A DNA stretch of 20,570 nucleotides from Bacteroidota bacterium (GTDB taxonomy: Bacteria > Bacteroidota > Ignavibacteria > SZUA-365). This document shows, one piece after another, positions 9,949-17,037 of the stretch. The stretch lies in assembly GCA_023432805.1 (NCBI GenBank), contig JAEYUG010000012.1:1-20570 (forward strand). Direction: 5' to 3'. The first letter of the stretch is position 1. Each line of letters opens with the position of its first letter. Below the pieces are notes generated by a model. It was given only the letters and a program-made list of their open reading frames with translations, did not search any database and had not been told where the DNA came from. The position numbers and the translations under genes were made by a program.

Positions 9949-10571
9949 GGACGGTCGCTTCCGCCGGCGGGTGCGTCGTCGCTCGACGGTTCGGAAGCCT
10001 CCTCGGCGCCCTCGTCGGTGTCACCGATCACGGGCTGTCCTTCGAGGATCGCACGAATGACTTCCTGCGACTGCTCGAACATGTGGGTCGGCACCATGAT
10101 CTTGACCTGTGCGAGCGAGCCCATGTTGACGAAGTACACGTGGTCGTGCTGGTTGAAGATGCGTGCATCGATGCCGGCGCCCTCGAGGTTGGCGCGGATC
10201 ATGGCGGCCTCGTAGTCGGTCGAGGTGATGTAGGCCACGACGAACTTCTGATGGACGTTCAGGTGCTCGTCGTCGCTGCAGAAGTGCTTGCCGTCGACCA
10301 TGCGCAGGCAGGTGTCGCAGATGGGCCTGCCGCAGACCACGCAGCCTCCGACGGCGGCGCGGTCGGGATGCAGCTCGCATTCGGGTGCATCCTTCCCCTC
10401 GCCGAGCGGCAGCAGCACGCCGCAGGTGTCGCAGAAGGTGTCGTCGGGGGAGATGGATTCTTCACACGAGGGACAAAAGAGGGGCACGCCCTCGACAAGC
10501 GGCACGCGGCAGTCGCTGCATTCAACGACGCCGGGCTGGAATTCGGTGAGACATTGCGGGCAGTATGACAT
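9945..10571 (-). CDS. Zinc-ribbon/B-box-like protein with C-terminal DUF2007 domain
   Basis: A 208-residue soluble protein with several metal-binding modules. Ribbon 1 uses C4, C7, C18 and C21; ribbon 2 uses C33, C36, C47 and C50; a B-box-like cluster at 65-103 has C65, H68, C77, C80, C85, C88, C98 and H103. Residues about 111-177 (VAYITSTDYEAAMIRANLEG onward) match the DUF2007 'putative signal transducing protein' pattern, a small ferredoxin-like alpha/beta domain. The tail is acidic and disordered. A GAGGTG Shine-Dalgarno stands just before the ATG at 10571. It starts 8 bp after the CPBP gene and overlaps cdsA by 4 bp, so a role linked to membrane lipid or envelope status is plausible, but the function is unknown. 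Confidence 0.8.
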   Translation of the reverse strand: MSYCPQCLTEFQPGVVECSDCRVPLVEGVPLFCPSCEESISPDDTFCDTCGVLLPLGEGKDAPECELHPDRAAVGGCVVCGRPICDTCLRMVDGKHFCSDDEHLNVHQKFVVAYITSTDYEAAMIRANLEGAGIDARIFNQHDHVYFVNMGSLAQVKIMVPTHMFEQSQEVIRAILEGQPVIGDTDEGAEEASEPSSDDAPAGGSDRP

Positions 10572-10579
10572 GATGCACC

Positions 10580-11527
10580 TCAGGAAGGTTGTGGGTGGTG
10601 CGAAACCGGTCGAGTGGATTTCCAGAAGACGACCGCTGCGACGAGAAACACGACAAGGGCGCCGACGCTGACGAGCAGTGTCATCAGATCGGGTGCGGAT
10701 GTCGGGGTGTTCATGGCTTCGGGACCGGTGATGATGGATTCCGCGACGGCCATGGAGTTGTTCGTCAGATGCGCAATGATGCCGAGCCAGAGTGAATCAC
10801 CCCGCCACACCGCAATGCCGAGCAGGATGCCGAGCGTGGCGAGTACGGGAAAGTTGAGCGGGTGCATGTGGTACAATCCGAAGATGACGCCGGTGAGGAT
10901 GAAGCTCCAGCGTAGTCGCATGCCGCGCTCGAAGGCTCCCTGCACCGCACCGCGGAAGACGAGTTCCTCGCAGAATGCCGGGGCGACCGCGATGGTCGTC
11001 CAGACGAGGATTCCCTCGGGAATGCTTCCGATCGTGATCATGCGGAGGATGGTGTCGTTCATCAGCTTGTCGATGATCTCGATCAGCGACTGCAGGGCCT
11101 CGGGCAGGATGTAGGTGCGCAGCACCCAGTTCTGCGTGGTCAGGTAGCCCTGCAGCACGAACTGCAACGCGACGACGCCGACGATGACGGCCGCGACGGG
11201 TACGGGTTTGGGTGCCCGCAGGCGCAGCGTGCGCTTCACATCCCAGCCCGCGAATTTCACGGCGAGCACGGCGGGCGTTGCGAGCATGAGCACCTGCATG
11301 AGAATGGTCATGATGCGCATGCCGTGTGCGCTGCCTTCAGCATCGCCACCGGTGCCGAGCGCGCCCTCGAAACCGATCACGGCTATGGTCAGAAGGCTTC
11401 CGACAACCTGGTAGAGAAAGAAGGTCGCCACGAGCACGAGCACGCCGAGCGCGATCGGGTTGATGCCCGCACGCACCGGTGGCGGCGTCTGGCCATCCAT
11501 CGGATCCATTGTGTCCATCGTGTCCAT
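10580..11527 (-). CDS. CPBP-family intramembrane metalloprotease
   Basis: A 315-residue polytopic membrane protein of the CPBP (CAAX protease and bacteriocin-processing, Abi) family. The motifs are FCEELVFRG (E187, E188, R192), GLYHMHPLNF (H220) and IIAHLTNNS (H253, N257), set in about eight hydrophobic segments. These residues form the glutamate/histidine active site known for the family, so it is probably an active intramembrane protease or processing enzyme. The N-terminus is MDTMDTMDPMDG: four ATG codons 9 bp apart, at 11527, 11518, 11509 and 11500, so the true start is uncertain. The gene follows the preceding one by 13 bp and precedes the zinc-ribbon gene by 8 bp. Its substrate is unknown. 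Confidence 0.88.
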   Translation of the reverse strand: MDTMDTMDPMDGQTPPPVRAGINPIALGVLVLVATFFLYQVVGSLLTIAVIGFEGALGTGGDAEGSAHGMRIMTILMQVLMLATPAVLAVKFAGWDVKRTLRLRAPKPVPVAAVIVGVVALQFVLQGYLTTQNWVLRTYILPEALQSLIEIIDKLMNDTILRMITIGSIPEGILVWTTIAVAPAFCEELVFRGAVQGAFERGMRLRWSFILTGVIFGLYHMHPLNFPVLATLGILLGIAVWRGDSLWLGIIAHLTNNSMAVAESIITGPEAMNTPTSAPDLMTLLVSVGALVVFLVAAVVFWKSTRPVSHHPQPS

Positions 11528-11540
11528 CAGCCACGTACTG

Positions 11541-12548
11541 TCATTGGTTCTCCAGCTGACTGTCGTAGAGCTTGATCATCGCCGCGAGCAGCGGCACCAT
11601 GATCTCGTGATGTCCCGTGATCGTGAACCCGCGTCCCCCGCCCTGCGTAGGTCGGTGCACCACATTCATGTTCGGCCGGTAATGCTGCAGCATGTCGAAA
11701 TTTGCGCTCAGAAATCCCGCCGCCTCGAACCCCAGGTTCCGCACGACGGTGAGCACCTTGAGAAAGATCTCCGGCAGAATCACGGCCGAGCCGATGTTGA
11801 GCACGGCACTGCCCGGATCCAGTGCGCGCACGACATGCGCCAGCACCTTGAAGTCGCGGAAGCTCATCTCGCCGGTCGCCGCGCCGTCCATCGACGGTTG
11901 CTGATGCACGATGTCGGTACCGATCGCCGCATGGACGGTCACGGGAATCCCGAGCCGCACGCCGGCGGCCAGCAGCGACACGTCGAGATGCGGGGCCTGT
12001 CCGGCGATGAGCGCGCGCCCGAGGGCCTCGCCGTAGCCGATCGGTTCGGCCAGGGTGGCTTCCCCGCCCGGCGGACCGGCAGCGGAGGCTTCCCCGCGAA
12101 ACGCGCGCAGGAGCGTGCCATTGATGAACGTGCCCGTCTCCCGCCACATCCCGAAAGATCCATCCCGCAGATTCATCGCCACATCCTCGCTCGTGACGCC
12201 GAACAGCGCGGATTCGCTGTCGTGAATCGCGGCCGCGCTGTTCATCGCGAGCGCCTGCACGTACCCCCGCTCCATCAGATCGATGAGCACGGGCGCGAGC
12301 CCGGTCTTGACTACATGCGCCCCGATCATCACGACAACCGGCGATCCCGAGCGGCGCGCACGCACGATCGTGGCGGCGATCTCACGGAGATCGTCGGCCT
12401 TCAGGATGCGCGGCAGGCTGTCGATGAAGGCGTCGAAGCCCCCGGTGGCGGGATCAAAGGGATGCGCCAGATCGCCGAGACCGACCTTGCTCGTGCGCTC
12501 GGCGATGGTCTGCGTGGTGACCTTCGAGATATCGAGTTGTGGGAACAT
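11541..12548 (-). CDS. Conserved deoxyhypusine synthase-like protein, unknown function
   Basis: A 335-residue soluble protein. The stretch GAHVVKTGLAPVLIDLMERG, then a SAAAIHDSE-SALFGVTSED segment (about 85-125), resembles the NAD-binding half of deoxyhypusine synthase (aGl...Gl..li..li..g.v...n.a...HD). Further conserved-looking blocks are RDGSFGMWRETGTFIN, GIPVTVHAAIGTDIVHQ and LNIGSAVILPEIFLKVL. Bacteria lack the eIF5A hypusine pathway, so the real reaction must differ; a homospermidine-type or other NAD-dependent reaction is possible. An insertion AAGPPGGEA near residue 155-165 looks locus-specific. I chose the ATG at 12548 (MFPQLDISKV); a GTG nine codons upstream at 12575 is possible but lies within a hairpin. 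The fold assignment is from memory of family patterns. Confidence 0.6.
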   Translation of the reverse strand: MFPQLDISKVTTQTIAERTSKVGLGDLAHPFDPATGGFDAFIDSLPRILKADDLREIAATIVRARRSGSPVVVMIGAHVVKTGLAPVLIDLMERGYVQALAMNSAAAIHDSESALFGVTSEDVAMNLRDGSFGMWRETGTFINGTLLRAFRGEASAAGPPGGEATLAEPIGYGEALGRALIAGQAPHLDVSLLAAGVRLGIPVTVHAAIGTDIVHQQPSMDGAATGEMSFRDFKVLAHVVRALDPGSAVLNIGSAVILPEIFLKVLTVVRNLGFEAAGFLSANFDMLQHYRPNMNVVHRPTQGGGRGFTITGHHEIMVPLLAAMIKLYDSQLENQ

Positions 12549-12567
12549 AGGATGAGGGGAAATGGAA

Positions 12568-12602
12568 CGATCCACGACTCAACTTGCTCAAGCCGTGGAT
12601 CG
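12568..12602. promoter_or_regulatory. Inverted repeat in the gap before the deoxyhypusine synthase-like gene
   Basis: CGATCCACG (12568-12576) and CGTGGATCG (12594-12602) form a perfect 9-bp stem around a 17-nt loop that can pair further (CTTG/CAAG). It fills part of the 111-bp space between the DUF3108 stop and the next start, the largest gap inside the minus-strand run. There is no clear T-run, so it may be a weak terminator, an operator or an RNA processing site. Confidence 0.5.
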
Positions 12603-12659
12603 AAATCAAATATCACGTGCAGGGGGGAAGCCGTGCGCGCCGCTGCACCGCAATGCGCG

Positions 12660-13487
12660 CTACTTCACCTTCGCGCGTATGGGACCGTTGATGCCCTTGT
12701 ACGAGGTCAGCTCGCTCGTGATCGACCCGATCGGGATTTCCGCCTCGACCTGCACGGGGATCCGGCGCTCGTCGTCGGTCACCCACACGATGATGCGGCC
12801 CGATGCCTTGAACAACCCGCCCTCCTTCATGATCGGCTCGAGAAGTATCGTGCGGAAGGTCCCCGCCTCGACGTCGATCGTCTGCTTGCCTAGATACTTC
12901 ACCGTCAGCACGTAGGTGCTGTCCTTGTAGAAGTTCTTCAGATACACCTTCTGCCCGGGTCGAAACGTCGAGTAGTCGTAGGTCCGCATGAAGTAGAAGG
13001 CCGAGAGCACGTCCTGCGTGAACGGCTCGATCGGATACTCGCCCTCGGTGGTCTTCGCCTTCTGCGCCGTGTGGTCGAACGAGGCCTGGAAATCGCGCTT
13101 GTACGACCCCTCGCGGATCTGCTGCACAAACTTCCATGGGAAGAGGCCGTCGGCGTCGATGTGCGACTCGTACCGGTCGCGCACCTTGTAGAGGTTGTCG
13201 AAGAAGGACTTCGACCGAACGGTGAACTCCACGTGATAGCACTTGCGCCCGTTCATCCACGAATAGCGCGGGATCATCATCTTGGCCTCGCCGGCCGTGA
13301 TGAACCCGTATCCGACGTCGTAGGTCAGCTCCTCGCCGACATCGAACGCGCTGTGCTCGATCTTGCGGAACATCGGCGTGGCCGCCGTCCCGTCGGGCGA
13401 GCCGTCCGAGGATTTCTGCGCCTGCAGTGCCGTCAGCAAGCCCACGCTCAGAAGAATGAGGATGCCGGTGGATAGGATGCGTTTCAT
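12660..13487 (-). CDS. Exported DUF3108-family protein
   Basis: A 275-residue protein with a Sec signal peptide (MKRILSTGILILLSVGLLTALQA, cleavage after about residue 23), which also fixes the start at 13487. The mature part follows the DUF3108 pattern: FDVGEELTYDVGYGFITAGEA near the start, a FFDNLYKVRDRYESHID segment, then FPWKF and LSAFYFMRTYDY, ending in a beta-rich domain (VWVTDDERRIPVQVEAEIPIG, about 238-258, written here as two blocks: VWVTDDERRIP and VQVEAEIPIG). DUF3108 proteins are periplasmic or outer-membrane associated and poorly characterised. It stands 40 bp after the GT9 gene and is probably cotranscribed with it, which suggests an envelope role. Confidence 0.85.
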   Translation of the reverse strand: MKRILSTGILILLSVGLLTALQAQKSSDGSPDGTAATPMFRKIEHSAFDVGEELTYDVGYGFITAGEAKMMIPRYSWMNGRKCYHVEFTVRSKSFFDNLYKVRDRYESHIDADGLFPWKFVQQIREGSYKRDFQASFDHTAQKAKTTEGEYPIEPFTQDVLSAFYFMRTYDYSTFRPGQKVYLKNFYKDSTYVLTVKYLGKQTIDVEAGTFRTILLEPIMKEGGLFKASGRIIVWVTDDERRIPVQVEAEIPIGSITSELTSYKGINGPIRAKVK

Positions 13488-13527
13488 GACTCTGCCTGCG
13501 CGGTGTGGTGACGTGTCGTGGTTATCT

Positions 13528-14586
13528 CTACCTACCAGCGGAAGCCTCCGCTGGTTCCCGTCCCTGCGTCGACGCATACAAGACCTGTGCGGCATCGACC
13601 GCTCGCTCCACCGAAATGCGCGACATGTCGTCGTGCCGCGGGCAGCGGCCGCGTGCGCATGCCTCGCAATCGGCCGCCGGCTCGGGCGTCAGCACGCGGC
13701 TGTGCGGACCGAGGGGACCCCAGCGGCGCGGATGACATGCCGTCAGGAAGGGATAGAATCCGAGCGACGGCACACCATGTGCCGCAGCGATGTGCAGCGG
13801 TCCGGTGGAATTCGAACAGAACAACGAGGTCTTCGAGAGTACGGCGGAAAGCACCGGGAGTTGCAGATCGGCCGCGGACAGAAATGCGCGGTCTCCGGCC
13901 TCACGCCGCACGACGTCCATCAGCGCGCGCTCGGCGTCCGTGCCGGTCACGAGCACGGCGAGCGCGGGATCATGCGCCAGCAGCATGCGGGCGAGCGCGC
14001 CGAACCGTGCGGCGCTCCAGTCCTTCGCCGATCCCCCGCTGCCGGGATGCATCGTGATGAAGGGCCGGCCTTCCTCGATGCCCGCCGCGCGCAGCGCCTC
14101 ACCCGCGGCACGGGCGTCTTCGTCGCTGACGCGCAGCTGCGGCAGGGGCACGTGCTCGACGTCCACATCGAGCGGTGCGAGCAGACGGATGTTGTAGGCG
14201 GACTCGTGCCTTGTGGCATCATGCCGATGCTCACGGATCCGGTCGGTGAACAGAGGCGCATACCAGCGATAGGCGCTGCCGATGCGCATCGGGATGCGCG
14301 CGCGCCGGGCGGCACGTGCGAGTCCCGGTCGGGGATAGGCGAACACGGCCGCCGTGAACGCATGCGGTGCGAGCAGGCCGGCCAGCGCCGCGACATCGTC
14401 GGTGTCGCGTTCGGGAATGTCGAGCACCTGGTCGATGTGCGGCGCGCGCAGCGCCAGCTCCCTCGTGTAGCGCTGCACGACGAAGGTGACCCGGGCCGAA
14501 GGATGCCGCCGTTTGATCGCCTCGGCCACGGGAAGGGTGAGCACCAGGTCGCCGATGCGATCGGTGCGGAAGACGACGACGTTCAT
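13528..14586 (-). CDS. Glycosyltransferase family 9 (heptosyltransferase-like)
   Basis: A 352-residue GT-B enzyme of the ADP-heptose:LPS heptosyltransferase family, acting at the inner face of the cytoplasmic membrane on a lipid-linked acceptor. Signatures are FRTDRIGDLVLTLPVAEAIK at 6-25 (acceptor-side loop with D13), MHPGSGGSAKDW (179-190) and CSNSTGPLHIAAAHGVPSLG (257-276, donor site). The Cys-rich end (C307, C310, C315) is also seen in other GT9 members. The start at 14586 begins directly with the family's MNVVVFRTDRIGD; the in-frame extension to 14709 overlaps the upstream gene. The sugar donor need not be heptose. The final codons (REPAEASAGR) are encoded by a perfect hairpin. Confidence 0.9.
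   Translation of the reverse strand: MNVVVFRTDRIGDLVLTLPVAEAIKRRHPSARVTFVVQRYTRELALRAPHIDQVLDIPERDTDDVAALAGLLAPHAFTAAVFAYPRPGLARAARRARIPMRIGSAYRWYAPLFTDRIREHRHDATRHESAYNIRLLAPLDVDVEHVPLPQLRVSDEDARAAGEALRAAGIEEGRPFITMHPGSGGSAKDWSAARFGALARMLLAHDPALAVLVTGTDAERALMDVVRREAGDRAFLSAADLQLPVLSAVLSKTSLFCSNSTGPLHIAAAHGVPSLGFYPFLTACHPRRWGPLGPHSRVLTPEPAADCEACARGRCPRHDDMSRISVERAVDAAQVLYASTQGREPAEASAGR
13534..13555. repeat. Perfect hairpin overlapping the glycosyltransferase 3' end
   Basis: ACCAGCGGA (13534-13542) and TCCGCTGGT (13547-13555) form a 9-bp stem with a 4-nt loop. It encodes the last residues of the GT9 protein (AEASAG) and stops just short of the TAG. The core GCGGA-GC-TCCGC resembles the palindrome at the end of pyrG. 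Confidence 0.8.
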
Positions 14587-14650
14587 GGCGCCGCGTTCTG
14601 GTGAAGAGACGTGTGTCCGGTGCGCGGGGCTTCCCCCGTGTGGAAGCGGA

Positions 14651-15271
14651 TCAGTGCTGATGCGAGGCGAGCGAGGCGAGGCCTTCCTTCGCGCGCGCGG
14701 CATCCTCACTCTTCGGATAGCGTGCGATCAGATCGTTCCACACCTTTTCCGCCTCCTTGTGCTGATGTTCGGACGCGTGCAGTGCACCGAGATTGTACAT
14801 CGCGGTGGTGTTGGCCGGGTCGACGGTGAGGGTCTTGCGCGTGATGGCGAAGGACTTCTCAAGCTGCTGCATGTTGTAGTATACGAGAGCCAGATCGAGC
14901 ATGACATCGGTGTTCTTCGGCGCGGCCTTGTGATAGCGCTCGAGCAGCGGAAGGGCCTCCTCGCTGAAGTGCGAATCGGCAAGCATGCGCGCGAGACGCA
15001 GCACATCGGTGGTGTCGGAGGCCTTCTGGCCCTTGATCTGCTCACGCAGGCGGTTGAGTTCCTCGATGAAGTCCTGCCGCACATTGCCCTTGCCCGGAGC
15101 CCCGGGGTCACCCTGCTGCGCACCGACATCGGGATGGTTCGGGGGCATCTGCTGCTGGTCGGCGGTGGCAGGAGCGGTCGGCGTCGGCGTATCGTCGGTG
15201 AAGAACACGATGACGACGAAGGCGATAACGACGAGGGCACCGAGGGCGAGATAGATCCGTGTGTAGTTCAT
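14651..15271 (-). CDS. Membrane-anchored TPR protein
   Basis: A 206-residue protein with one N-terminal transmembrane segment (about residues 6-24, ALGALVVIAFVVIVFF), a low-complexity T/P/Q/G linker (26-63) and then about three tetratricopeptide repeats (80-200: ALPLLERYHKAAPKNTDVML, LALVYYNMQQLEKSFAIT, YNLGALHASEHQHKEAEKVW). By topology the TPR domain should face the periplasm, with residue 1 inside. This arrangement is seen in YfgM- and CcmH/NrfG-like scaffolds, but no haem-biogenesis gene is nearby, so the specific partner is unknown. It is the first gene of the long minus-strand run and diverges from dnaX, with 126 bp between them. Confidence 0.8.
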   Translation of the reverse strand: MNYTRIYLALGALVVIAFVVIVFFTDDTPTPTAPATADQQQMPPNHPDVGAQQGDPGAPGKGNVRQDFIEELNRLREQIKGQKASDTTDVLRLARMLADSHFSEEALPLLERYHKAAPKNTDVMLDLALVYYNMQQLEKSFAITRKTLTVDPANTTAMYNLGALHASEHQHKEAEKVWNDLIARYPKSEDAARAKEGLASLASHQH

Positions 15272-15306
15272 ACGTGAATCCGTGAATGCAAGAGGACATT
15301 TCCACG

Positions 15307-15312
15307 AATGTA
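15307..15312 (-). promoter_or_regulatory. Candidate -10 element for the long minus-strand run
   Basis: The minus strand carries TACATT here, the same hexamer as in the promoter before the TPR-pyrE unit, about 35 bp before the TPR gene start. A -35 match is poor (TCGACG-like at the right distance), so this is a weak call. Confidence 0.35.
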
Positions 15313-15339
15313 CGAAAATACCGTTGGACGTCGATCGCC

Positions 15340-15368
15340 TTGTTTCGCGGGCACGCGCTGTCTATTTT
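15340..15368 (+). promoter_or_regulatory. Candidate dnaX promoter
   Basis: TTGTTT (15340-15345), a 17-bp spacer and TATTTT (15363-15368) form a fair sigma70-type pair in an otherwise GC-rich region. A start near 15375 would leave a leader of about 23 nt. No clear Shine-Dalgarno precedes the ATG at 15398. Confidence 0.5.
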
Positions 15369-15397
15369 ACGGATTGACTTAGACCAACACAGCCTGC

Positions 15398-16957
<1,560 letters not shown>

Positions 16958-17024
16958 CGTGCGTTTCTGCGCCGTCCGCCGCCCTTCTGCCGATCGTTTT
17001 TTCGTAACGCTGTTTCCCAATGAC

Positions 17025-17029
17025 AGGGA
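17025..17029 (+). promoter_or_regulatory. Shine-Dalgarno setting the HerA-like start
   Basis: AGGGA lies 8 bp before the ATG at 17038. The alternative in-frame ATG at 17020 has no such sequence and would include these bases in the coding part. Confidence 0.6.
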
Positions 17030-17037
17030 TTCCACGA

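Noticed and set aside
11460..12893. A 477-codon plus-strand frame over three minus-strand genes
   Set aside because: It spans the junctions of the CPBP, deoxyhypusine synthase-like and DUF3108 genes, which all have better coding evidence.
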